NCBI GenBank assembly: GCA_020444165.1
Contig: JAHLLK010000022.1
Span: 1 to 64,000 of the forward strand
Origin: Deltaproteobacteria bacterium
Lineage (GTDB): Bacteria > Desulfobacterota > Desulfarculia > Desulfarculales > Desulfarculaceae
Direction of reading: 5' to 3'
DNA: 64,000 bases
The notes under the pieces are model-generated. The model searched no databases and had not been told where the DNA came from. It worked only from the letters and a program-made list of their open reading frames with translations. This document shows, in pieces, positions 43,894-51,755 of the stretch (positions are counted from its first letter, which is position 1; each line of letters starts with the position of its first letter). Made by a program: the position numbers and the translations under genes.

Positions 43894-44251
43894 GGTGATT
43901 TGGGAAGGAGGTTGGCAGGGAAAGAGCTGCTCTTAGTTTGCTTAGCGGTCCTCACCCCAAACAACCCGATGGCTTGTTTGGGGTGCTTGAGAGGTGGCTT
44001 GCCAATGCCACTCCCACTCCCAGAGGGAGTTTTATGGCCATTGCTTTGATGCGGTCTGCTTCTTCAATAGAATCCTACCGATTGTTCAGACGACCTTCCG
44101 CCCGGGACCGGCACAGCCAGATGTTTGCCGGCAAGGCGACGGACAAGCGACAACCGGAGGCGTAGCCCCAGCTACGTCGAGGTTGGAGCGAAGTCCGCAA
44201 CGCCGCCGGCGGGCATCTGGCGCAGCCGCCCGCGTCCTGAAATATTCACCC
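43894..44251. other. Repeat-rich intergenic stretch
   Basis: No gene supported. It contains CCCCAAACAA/TTGTTTGGGG (43955-43983), whose stem also occurs inside repeat copy F, small hairpins at 43993-44032, and a 103-bp interrupted palindrome. Confidence 0.6.
44118..44220. repeat. 103-bp interrupted palindrome
   Basis: Matched blocks lie symmetrically around CGTAGC-CCCA-GCTACG (44161-44176): CAGATG/CATCTG, GCCGGC/GCCGGC, GCG/CGC, GGAC/GTCC and AACC/GGTT, with unpaired bases in between at roughly even intervals. Confidence 0.7.
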
Positions 44252-45184
44252 TTACTCCTCGGCCAGACAAGCCCGCAGCGGCTCCAGGAAATCGGCCGGC
44301 CGCGCCTGCCAGGCCACAAAGGCCAAGCGGGTCAAGCCCAGGTCATCACCCGGCGAGAACTCGGGCCGGCCATAGGTGTAGTTGAGGAAACAGGGGCCCT
44401 CCTCGCACAAGACCCGGCCCTTGACCCGGAACACCTCCCAGGGGAGCCCGGCCAGGAACTCTTCCAGCCGCTGGCGGGCAAAGGGACGGTCCTCCACAAA
44501 GTAGAAGGTCACGAAGCCGTCGGCCCCCCGGCTGCCGGGCAGGGCCGCGTCGCCGCCGAGATCCAGGGCCGGCAGCTCGCCCGCGGCCGGGCCCTGGGGA
44601 GCCACCACCAGATCCCGGGCCACCTCGGAACGGGTGGCCGGCACCACCCGGGCCCGGGGGTTCACCCGGGCCAGCTCGGCCAACAATTCGGTCACCCGGT
44701 CGCGGGCCACCAGGTCCACCTTGTTCAGGATCACCAGGTCGGCCGCCTGCACCTGGTTGTCCAGCATGGAGCCGAAGCGCTTCTTCTCCTGATAGGTGGC
44801 GGCGTCCACCACGGTGATCACCGAGGCCAGGCGCACCCAGGGAGCCATCTCCGGCGAGCGGATCAGGGGCACCAAGTCGGTGGACTCGGCCACCCCGGTG
44901 GCCTCCACGAGGATGCGGGCCGGGTGCTGCTCCCGCACCACGTCCTTGAGAATGCCCTGGAACTGCCCCAGGAGCCCGCAGCAGATGCAACCCCCGGCCA
45001 GCTCGCGCACCGGCGAACCGGCCTGCTCCAGGAGCACCCCGTCGGCTCCCACGTCCCCCAGCTCGTTGACCAGGGTGAAAAGGGATTCCTCCGGCGGCTG
45101 TCCGGCTTGCAGACGGCTCACCAGGGTGGTCTTGCCCGAACCCAAAAAACCCAACACCAGATGGACAGGGACCCCTTGCGACAT
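44252..45184 (-). CDS. COG0523 (CobW/G3E) GTPase, putative metal chaperone
   Basis: A 310-residue P-loop GTPase of the G3E family. Walker A is GFLGSGKTTLV; the metal-binding CxCC is GGCICCGLLG; Mg-binding ILVEATGVAEST; NKVD supplies guanine specificity. The C-terminal domain contains CFLNYTYGRPEF. COG0523 proteins deliver Zn, Co or other metals to enzymes. Which metal is not visible; no zinc- or cobalamin-responsive element was found upstream. The start at 45184 is reasonable. Confidence 0.9.
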   Translation of the reverse strand: MSQGVPVHLVLGFLGSGKTTLVSRLQAGQPPEESLFTLVNELGDVGADGVLLEQAGSPVRELAGGCICCGLLGQFQGILKDVVREQHPARILVEATGVAESTDLVPLIRSPEMAPWVRLASVITVVDAATYQEKKRFGSMLDNQVQAADLVILNKVDLVARDRVTELLAELARVNPRARVVPATRSEVARDLVVAPQGPAAGELPALDLGGDAALPGSRGADGFVTFYFVEDRPFARQRLEEFLAGLPWEVFRVKGRVLCEEGPCFLNYTYGRPEFSPGDDLGLTRLAFVAWQARPADFLEPLRACLAEE

Positions 45185-45687
45185 GTTCGACTCCTGCGCT
45201 GTTGCCTCGGAAAAAATCGTACCGGCTTTCCGGTTTGTTCTCCACGGCTATCCTGAAAATTGGTAACTCCGCCTCATAACATTTGCCGCTCCGGGGTGCA
45301 AGCGAAGCCGGCCCCGCCGCCGGCCCGGGAGCCGGGCGGCCCGGTGGGGGACATGGCCGGCAAAAAACAGGGTTTTTTGTGCGGAAAAATGTGCGGTCAT
45401 TTGCTTAGGTTAGAAAAAAATACTTTTTGGAGGCCATTTTTCAGTCGCGGCCCGGATCCCTCTTTTCAGGTGAAAAACATTCACAAGCGTTACTAGCGTG
45501 GTCCCGGAGGAAAAAATCTGAGGGGGCAAATACACAAGATTACTGCTCATAATAATAATTATCGTTTTTATTCTTGCCAAATCCCGACTGGGTTACTAAA
45601 TTTTGAAGACCCTTCAAGACGATTGCCACAGGCCGGGGAACCGCGTCCCCGGCCTTTTTGCAACCATTAGGGGGAGGGAGTGTCTGT
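45185..45687. other. Divergent intergenic region between COG0523 and decaheme cytochrome 1
   Basis: 500 bp without a gene; AT-rich from 45400 to 45600 (promoter area of the cytochrome), and a perfect terminator just before the cytochrome ribosome binding site. Confidence 0.6.
45631..45659 (+). terminator. Intrinsic terminator inside the leader of decaheme cytochrome 1
   Basis: GGCCGGGGA pairs with TCCCCGGCC around ACCGCG, followed by TTTTT. It ends 28 bp before the start codon. No plus-strand gene lies upstream, so it either attenuates the cytochrome gene or ends a short RNA. Confidence 0.7.
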
Positions 45688-47682
45688 ATGCGGTTTAAGT
45701 TTTTGGTGCTGCTGCTGATGATCGGTTTGACGGCCCTAATGGTAGGGTCATCGCCGGCGTTGGCCAATCACCAGGGACGATTCACCGAGTACAAAGGTTC
45801 GTCCACCTGTTTGCCCTGCCATGCCAAGGAAGTGAACGAGGTATTCGGCTCAGTTCACTATCAGTGGCAGGGCGACGCACGCTATGCCGAGGGCCTTTCC
45901 ACGGACAAGGCCGGCAAGCTGGGCGGTATCAACGATTTCTGCATCTACCCGGATATCAATTTCATCGGGAGGCAGCCCCATCCCTCGGGAGGGACGGTGA
46001 ATGGCGGCTGCGCTCAGTGTCACGTGGGTATGGGCGCCAAGCCCAGCACCACCCCCACCAGCGAGCAGCTGGCCAACATCGACTGCCTGATTTGCCACTC
46101 GGACAAGTATCAGCGCAAGGTGGTGGATGTTAACGGCCAGTGGCGCTTCGCCCCCGATGAGGCGGCCATGTCGGTCAGCCTCATGGATGCGGCCTGGAAC
46201 CTCAGCAAGCCCACTACGCTGGCCTGCCTGAAGTGCCATGCCAAGGGCGGTGGCGGCGACAACTTCAAACGAGGGGACATGGCCCTGGCCCAGGCCAACG
46301 CCACCCCGGACCTGGACATCCATTTGGCGTCCCAGGCCTCGGGCGGTGCGGGTCTGAACTGCCTGTCCTGCCACAAGTCCCAGGCGCACCGCATCCCCGG
46401 CCGGGGTTCCGACCTCCGGCCCATTGACACCACCACCAAGATCGACTGCGCCGACTGCCACACCAATGCCCCGCACGACGACAGCCAGCTCAACACGCAC
46501 GTGAACCGGGTGCATTGTACGGTGTGCCACATCCCCACCTTTGCCAAGGGGACTCCCACGGACCTGCATCGGGATTACAGCGTCCCGGCCGATACCGCGG
46601 CCTCGGGCCTGTATGAACCCCACATGCAGATGGTGTCCAACATCATCCCGGTTTACAAGTTCTGGAACCGGAGTTCCTACTTCTACGAGTTCGGCCAGCC
46701 AGCCAGTCCCGGGTCGGAGGGCCGGGTGGTGATGTCCGAGCCCGTGGGCAGCCTGAACATCACCGGCTCCCGCCTGTTCCCCTTCAAGCTGCACCAGGCC
46801 GAGCAGCCCCAGGACCCGGCCACCAACCGCTTGATCCCCTTGAAGATGTCGGTGTATTTCGGCACCGGCGACGTGATCGAGGCGGCCAAGCAGGGCGTGG
46901 CAGCCGTGGGGTGGAGCTATCAGGGCCAGAACTACGCGTCGACCCTGCGCTACATGGGCCTGTTCCACCAGGTGGCCCCGAAGTCCCAGGCGCTCAACTG
47001 CGCCGACTGCCACGGCGGCACCCGGGTGGACTTCGCGGCCCTGGGTTACACCCCCCTGTCCACCCGTAACGGCAAGCCCTTGTGCTCGTCGTGCCACGGC
47101 CGAGAGAACAACCTCTCCTTCACCGCCGTGCACCGGCAGCACGTGGACGGGGAACGGCTGGACTGCTCCAGCTGCCACACCTTCAGCAAGGCTGGGGCGG
47201 TGACCTACCCCGACCCGGTGAACCCGGGCCCCACGCCGGTCGAAGGCACCATCCCCATGTACCGGGCTTACAACCCCTACCTGGGCTACCATTTCTTCAC
47301 CACAAACCAGAGTGAGTACAACCACGCCGTGGCCGCGGGCTACCAGGCCGAGAGCGGCTCCAACGGAGCCTTCCGGGTCTACCAGGCCCAGCAGAGCGGC
47401 ACCTCGGCCATCTTCCGGCTCTACAACCCCAACAGCGGGTTCCACTACTACACCACCAAAGCCTCGGAGCGGGACTCCCTGGTCTCCCTGGGCTGGCGCT
47501 ATGAGCGGCGGGAAGGTTACATCTACCCGCAGTCCCATTCCGGCGCCCAGGAAGTCTACCGTCTGTACAACACCCAGACGGGAGCCCATCTCTACACCTT
47601 GAAGAAGTCGGAACGCGATTGGGTGCTGGCCAACCTGCACCAGTGGAAGCAGAACAGCAGCCTGGGTTGGGTGCCCATCTGA
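45688..47682 (+). CDS. Secreted decaheme cytochrome c with DUF5648-like C-terminus (1)
   Basis: A 664-residue exported cytochrome with ten CxxCH sites: CLPCH, CAQCH, CLICH, CLKCH, CLSCH, CADCH, CTVCH, CADCH, CSSCH and CSSCH. Signal peptide is residues 1-27 (LVLLLMIGLTALMVGSSPALA). The first heme regions with CHAKEVNEVFGSVHYQW resemble the octaheme tetrathionate/nitrite reductase-like group, but family assignment is only approximate. After a short Pro linker the last 140 residues are the repeat module (YRAYNPYLGYHFFTT, FRLYNPNSGFHYYTT, YRLYNTQTGAHLYTL). GGGAGGGAG precedes ATG 45688. A terminator lies in the leader. Confidence 0.92.
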   Translation: MRFKFLVLLLMIGLTALMVGSSPALANHQGRFTEYKGSSTCLPCHAKEVNEVFGSVHYQWQGDARYAEGLSTDKAGKLGGINDFCIYPDINFIGRQPHPSGGTVNGGCAQCHVGMGAKPSTTPTSEQLANIDCLICHSDKYQRKVVDVNGQWRFAPDEAAMSVSLMDAAWNLSKPTTLACLKCHAKGGGGDNFKRGDMALAQANATPDLDIHLASQASGGAGLNCLSCHKSQAHRIPGRGSDLRPIDTTTKIDCADCHTNAPHDDSQLNTHVNRVHCTVCHIPTFAKGTPTDLHRDYSVPADTAASGLYEPHMQMVSNIIPVYKFWNRSSYFYEFGQPASPGSEGRVVMSEPVGSLNITGSRLFPFKLHQAEQPQDPATNRLIPLKMSVYFGTGDVIEAAKQGVAAVGWSYQGQNYASTLRYMGLFHQVAPKSQALNCADCHGGTRVDFAALGYTPLSTRNGKPLCSSCHGRENNLSFTAVHRQHVDGERLDCSSCHTFSKAGAVTYPDPVNPGPTPVEGTIPMYRAYNPYLGYHFFTTNQSEYNHAVAAGYQAESGSNGAFRVYQAQQSGTSAIFRLYNPNSGFHYYTTKASERDSLVSLGWRYERREGYIYPQSHSGAQEVYRLYNTQTGAHLYTLKKSERDWVLANLHQWKQNSSLGWVPI

Positions 47683-47708
47683 TCCTGGTCTTGAAGCGGT
47701 AAAACCCC

Positions 47709-47744
47709 AAGGCGCCGGGCGGGCTGGTCCCCCCGGCGCCTTTT
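47709..47744 (+). terminator. Terminator of decaheme cytochrome 1
   Basis: AAGGCGCCGGG pairs with CCCGGCGCCTT, followed by TTCC. Confidence 0.85.
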
Positions 47745-48221
47745 CCTTTCCCCTCGTCGGCCCGTCCTTCTCCCCTCCGTCAGGCTCGGACTGGACCACG
47801 CTCCCTACCCAAGCAAGAGACAGTCATTCTTAGGAACCACGCCGCCCCGGCTCAGAATTTTTCCAGCCTCCTTGACCCCGCCCGGCCCCTGGCCTGCGCC
47901 TCCCCCGAGCCGCCGGCGCGCCCTCGGCAGCCGTCTCCTTCAGGTAATTAAACCCCGTTACCTTTACCGTATTGCAAAAATCTCGAGAATTTTCTATCGA
48001 AAAAATCTCATTAAAACGCCATGTTGACAACATTTGAATATTACAACTTGTTCCGTAGGAATAAAATCTTCCGAATTGATAATCATAATTCAGTTTTTGC
48101 TTGCGTCTTCCCGCGGGATCAGTATATTTGGGAATACTTCCGATTATGATTGCCAACTAATCCCTACGCCGGGGAACCGCGACTCCGGCAGCCTAAGAAC
48201 CAGGGGGAGGGGAGAGACTGT
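47745..48221. other. Intergenic region before decaheme cytochrome 2
   Basis: No gene. AT-rich from 47940 to 48160. Near the start codon it holds a hairpin GCCGG ... CCGGC with loop GGGAACCGCGAC (48169-48190) related to the terminator of cytochrome 1 but lacking the T tract. Confidence 0.5.
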
Positions 48222-50354
48222 ATGCGGCTAAGATTCTTGGCGCTACTTTTGGCGGGGAGCCTCGTGGCCCTTGCCGCGGCGGCCTCTCCGGCCGCCGCCA
48301 GCCACCAGGGCAGGTTCACCGAGTACAAGGGCTCGGCCACCTGCCTGAAGTGCCATGCCAAAGAGGTGAACGAGGTATTCGGCTCGGTGCACTACCAGTG
48401 GCAGGGCGACGCCCGCTATGCCCAGGGGTTCTCGGTGAGCACGGCCGGCAAGCTGGGCGGCATCAACGACTTCTGCATCTACCCGGACATCAACTTCATC
48501 GGGCTGCAGCCCCATCCCGCGGGAGGGACGGTGAACGGCGGTTGCGCCCAGTGCCACGTGGGCCTGGGGGCCAAGCCTTCGCCCACGGCCACGGATGAGC
48601 AGCTGGCCAACATCGACTGCCTGGTCTGCCACTCGGACTTGTACAAGCGCAAGGTGGCGGACGTGAACGGCGTGTTCCGCTTCGTGCCCGACGAGGCCGC
48701 CATGGGCGCCACCGCGCTCTCCGTGGCGGAGAACCTGACCCGGCCCACCTCGGCCACCTGTATGAAGTGCCACGCCAAGGGCGGCGGCGGCGACAACTTC
48801 AAGCGCGGGGACATGGCCCTGGCCCAGCTCAACGCCACCCGGGACCTGGACGTGCATTTGGCTTCCAAGGCCGCGGGCGGGGCGGGGCTCTCCTGCCTGT
48901 CCTGTCACAAGGTGCAGGAGCACCGCTTCCCGGGCCGCGGTTCCGACCTCCGGCCCATCGACACAACCACCAAGCTGGACTGCGCGGATTGCCACACCAA
49001 CACCCCGCACCACGACTCCACGCGCGACAAGCACGTGAGCCGGGTGCATTGCACGGTGTGCCACATCCCCACCTTTGCCAAGGGCACCCCCACCGACCTG
49101 CACCGGGACTACAGCGCCCCGCCCGACACGGCGGCTTCGGGCCTGTACGAGCCCCACATGCAGATGGTGGCCGACATCAAGCCGGTGTACCGCTTCTTCG
49201 ACCGCAGTTCCACCTTCTATGAGCTGGGTCAGGAAGCAGTGCCGGGCGCTGAGGGCCGGGTGGTCATGTCCGCGCCCGTGGGCTCGGTTTCCGAAACCGG
49301 TGCGCGCATCTTCGCCTTCAAACTGCACCAGGCCGAGCAGCCCCAGGACCCGGCCACTGGTCGGCTGATTCCCCTGAAGATGTCGGTGTTCTTTGGCACC
49401 GGCAACGTGCTGGAAGCGGCCAAGCAGGGCGCCGCGGCCGTGGGTTGGAGCTTCCAGAGCCTGACCTACGCCGCCACGCTCCGCTACCAGGCCCTGTTCC
49501 ATCAGGTGGCCCCGGCCTCCCAGGCTCTGGACTGCAATTCCTGCCACGGCGGCACCCGCCTGGATTTCGCGGCCCTGGGCTATACCCCGCGAACCACCCG
49601 CAACAACAAGCCCCTGTGCTCGTCCTGCCACGGCCAGAAGGAGTCCAAGCCCTTCCTGTCCCTGCATGACAAGCACGTGAAGGACAAGCGGCTGGACTGC
49701 AACAACTGCCATTACTTCGCCAAGGCCGGGGCGGTGACCTATCCGGACCCCGGACCTTCCACCGCGCCTGATCCCAACCCGCCGGCGCCGGATCCCACCC
49801 CGGATCCCACGCCGCCGCCGACGCCAGATCCGACGCCCACGCCGGATCCCACCCCGCCGCCGACGCCCGATCCGACGCCCACGCCGGTCCCCACGCCGGA
49901 GCACGGGCGCCACAAGGACCACATGCACCGGGCCTACAACCGGTACCTGGGCTACCATTTCTTCACCACCAGCACCAGCGAGTATGACCGGGCGGTGCGG
50001 GCGGGCTACCAGGCCGAAGGCGGCGCCAACGGGGTGTTCGACGTGTACCGCGACCAGGAAGCCGGCACTCTGCCCATCTATCGCTTGTACAACCCCTACA
50101 GCGGGTTCCACTACTACACCACCAGCGCCCGGGAGCGGGCCGCCCTGGGCGGCCTGGGCTGGCGGGCCGAACGCAAGGAGGGCTACATCTACCCGCAGCC
50201 CACCGCCGGCGCCCAGGAGGTCTACCGGCTCTACAACACCCAGACCGGCGCCCACCTCTACACCTTGAAGAAGAACGAGCGGGACTGGATTCTGGAGCAT
50301 CTGCCCCAGTGGAAGGCCCACCGCAGCCTGGGCTGGGTGCCCGCCTCCAGCTAG
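48222..50354 (+). CDS. Secreted decaheme cytochrome c with DUF5648-like C-terminus (2)
   Basis: A 710-residue paralog of the preceding cytochrome, aligning throughout with the same ten heme sites: CLKCH, CAQCH, CLVCH, CMKCH, CLSCH, CADCH, CTVCH, CNSCH, CSSCH, CNNCH. The signal peptide is residues 1-26. The main difference is the linker before the C-terminal module: about 45 residues of (P)DPTP repeats instead of about ten. The final module (YHFFTT, FHYYTT, HLYTL) is closely conserved. GGGGAGGGGAGA precedes ATG 48222. It is transcribed from its own promoter region; the upstream cytochrome has its own terminator. Probable role: extracellular electron transfer or reduction of an external acceptor. 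Confidence 0.92.
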   Translation: MRLRFLALLLAGSLVALAAAASPAAASHQGRFTEYKGSATCLKCHAKEVNEVFGSVHYQWQGDARYAQGFSVSTAGKLGGINDFCIYPDINFIGLQPHPAGGTVNGGCAQCHVGLGAKPSPTATDEQLANIDCLVCHSDLYKRKVADVNGVFRFVPDEAAMGATALSVAENLTRPTSATCMKCHAKGGGGDNFKRGDMALAQLNATRDLDVHLASKAAGGAGLSCLSCHKVQEHRFPGRGSDLRPIDTTTKLDCADCHTNTPHHDSTRDKHVSRVHCTVCHIPTFAKGTPTDLHRDYSAPPDTAASGLYEPHMQMVADIKPVYRFFDRSSTFYELGQEAVPGAEGRVVMSAPVGSVSETGARIFAFKLHQAEQPQDPATGRLIPLKMSVFFGTGNVLEAAKQGAAAVGWSFQSLTYAATLRYQALFHQVAPASQALDCNSCHGGTRLDFAALGYTPRTTRNNKPLCSSCHGQKESKPFLSLHDKHVKDKRLDCNNCHYFAKAGAVTYPDPGPSTAPDPNPPAPDPTPDPTPPPTPDPTPTPDPTPPPTPDPTPTPVPTPEHGRHKDHMHRAYNRYLGYHFFTTSTSEYDRAVRAGYQAEGGANGVFDVYRDQEAGTLPIYRLYNPYSGFHYYTTSARERAALGGLGWRAERKEGYIYPQPTAGAQEVYRLYNTQTGAHLYTLKKNERDWILEHLPQWKAHRSLGWVPASS
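49745..49905 (+). repeat. In-frame tandem repeats encoding the Pro-Asp-Thr linker
   Basis: GC-rich units such as GATCCCACGCCGCCG and CCGACGCCCGATCCG repeat in frame and encode PDPTP/PPPTP stretches. They are coding, not CRISPR-like. Confidence 0.85.
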
Positions 50355-50384
50355 ATCCACTTCCGAGCAGCCACACCCAAAAAT

Positions 50385-50409
50385 GGCGGCGGGGGTTTCC
50401 CCCGCCGCC
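50385..50409 (+). terminator. Terminator of decaheme cytochrome 2
   Basis: GGCGGCGGGGG pairs with CCCCCGCCGCC around TTT, followed by GAACTTTT. Confidence 0.7.
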
Positions 50410-50443
50410 GAACTTTTGCCCTCACTCCTTGCGCCCTCGCCTT

Positions 50444-50452
50444 TGCTATACT
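50444..50452 (+). promoter_or_regulatory. Extended -10 promoter of the OYE-like gene
   Basis: TGCTATACT: TG plus TATACT at 50447-50452. The ATG begins seven bases after the -10, and no SD is visible, so the message may be leaderless. Confidence 0.5.
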
Positions 50453-50458
50453 TCTGCC

Positions 50459-51739
50459 ATGAGCGAAATCTTCGAAAGCGTGCGTCTGGGCAGCCTGACC
50501 CTGCCCCACCGGGTGGGGCGGGCCGCCACTTGGCTGGGCCTCGCCTCGCCCGAGGGGCTGGTCACCCCGGAGATGACTGAAGTGCTGGTGGCCCTGGCCC
50601 AGGGCGGGGCGGGGCTCATCATCACCGGCCACGCCTATGTGCACCCCGCGGGCCGGCATTCCCCGGCCCAACTGGGGGTGGACGACGACGACAAAATTCC
50701 GGGCCTGACCGGCCTGGCCCGGGCGGTGCGCGCGGCCGGGGGCTTCCCGGCCCTGCAGCTCGGCTTCGGAGGCCACTACCTCTCGGCCGCCCGGGTGGCG
50801 GCCCTGACCCCGGACGATCTGGCCGGGTTGGCCCGGGCCTTTGGCCGGGCCGCGGCCCGGGCCCAGGCCGCCGGGTTCGTGGCGGTGGAGATCCTGGCCG
50901 CCCACGGCTTTCTCTTGAGCCAACTCCTGTGCCCCCGCTACAACCCCCGTGGGGACGCCTATGGCGGTGATTTGGCCTCCCGGGCCCGGGCCCTGCGGGA
51001 GGTCCTGGCCCAGGTGCGGGGGGCGGTGGGCCCGGAGTTCCCAATCCTGGTGAAGCTCAACGTGGCGGATTTCGTGCCGGAGGGCCTGGTCCTGGAGGAG
51101 TCCCTCCAGGTGGGGGAGTGGCTGGCCGCGGAAGGGGCCGACGCCCTGGAGCTTTCCGGGGGGCTCTTGAACGCGGTGGGCCGCTGGAACCGGCCGCCGG
51201 CCACCCCGGCCGAAGAGGCCTGGTTCCAGAAGGAAGCCCGGGCCTTCCGGGCGCGGCTCGCCCTGCCCCTGATTTTGGGCGGCGGCATCCGCTCCTGGGA
51301 GGTGGCCTCAGCCCTGGTGGGGGCGGACGGCCTGGACCTGGTGGCCCTGTGCCGCCCCTTCATCCGCGAGCCGGGGCTGGTGGCCCGCTGGCGGGCGGGG
51401 GACCACGCGGCCGCCGCCTGCCAGGGCTGCGCCAATTGCTTCGAGGAGATCAAGGCGGGCCGGGGGCCGGTGTGCGTGCCCCCCCGCCGGGAGCCGCCGG
51501 CCTTCTTCCCCCAGGACTCCCGCACCGTGCCGGCCGGGCCTGCCCTGCCGCCGGGCACCGCCTACCGGGTGACCCTGGGCTTGGAGGAGTGGGAAGGCGC
51601 CTTCCTGCCCATGCTCCGGGTGGAGATGCTGGTGCCGGGGGAGGACCAGCCCCGCTTGCCCAGCTTCCCCCCGGGGGACGATGCCCCCCGGCGCCTCAAG
51701 GCCGCCGCGGCCCAGTTGTGGGAGCAATACGCCGGTTGA
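50459..51739 (+). CDS. Old yellow enzyme-type NADH:flavin oxidoreductase
   Basis: A 426-residue FMN-binding TIM-barrel protein. Family motifs: LPHRVGRAAT near the N-terminus, AAHGFLLSQLLCPRYNPRGDAYGG (the His/phospholoop region), LVKLNVADF, and ILGGGIRSWEVASALV with LVALCRPFIREP. After the barrel, CQGCANCFEE contains Cys residues but no full ferredoxin motif. Reaction unknown, probably reduction of an unsaturated carbonyl. No ribosome binding site; see the -10 element. The last 60 residues extend past the usual end. Confidence 0.88.
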   Translation: MSEIFESVRLGSLTLPHRVGRAATWLGLASPEGLVTPEMTEVLVALAQGGAGLIITGHAYVHPAGRHSPAQLGVDDDDKIPGLTGLARAVRAAGGFPALQLGFGGHYLSAARVAALTPDDLAGLARAFGRAAARAQAAGFVAVEILAAHGFLLSQLLCPRYNPRGDAYGGDLASRARALREVLAQVRGAVGPEFPILVKLNVADFVPEGLVLEESLQVGEWLAAEGADALELSGGLLNAVGRWNRPPATPAEEAWFQKEARAFRARLALPLILGGGIRSWEVASALVGADGLDLVALCRPFIREPGLVARWRAGDHAAAACQGCANCFEEIKAGRGPVCVPPRREPPAFFPQDSRTVPAGPALPPGTAYRVTLGLEEWEGAFLPMLRVEMLVPGEDQPRLPSFPPGDDAPRRLKAAAAQLWEQYAG

Positions 51740-51755
51740 GACCCCGGGATCCCCT

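Noticed and set aside
45185..45350. Cobalamin or zinc-responsive element before the COG0523 GTPase
   Set aside because: I looked for a cobalamin box (GCCACTG) and a Zur-type palindrome on the minus strand and found neither.
49745..49905. Short regularly spaced direct repeats resembling a mini CRISPR array
   Set aside because: They are in frame within the cytochrome and encode PDPTP linker units; there are no unique spacers, and no cas genes in the window.
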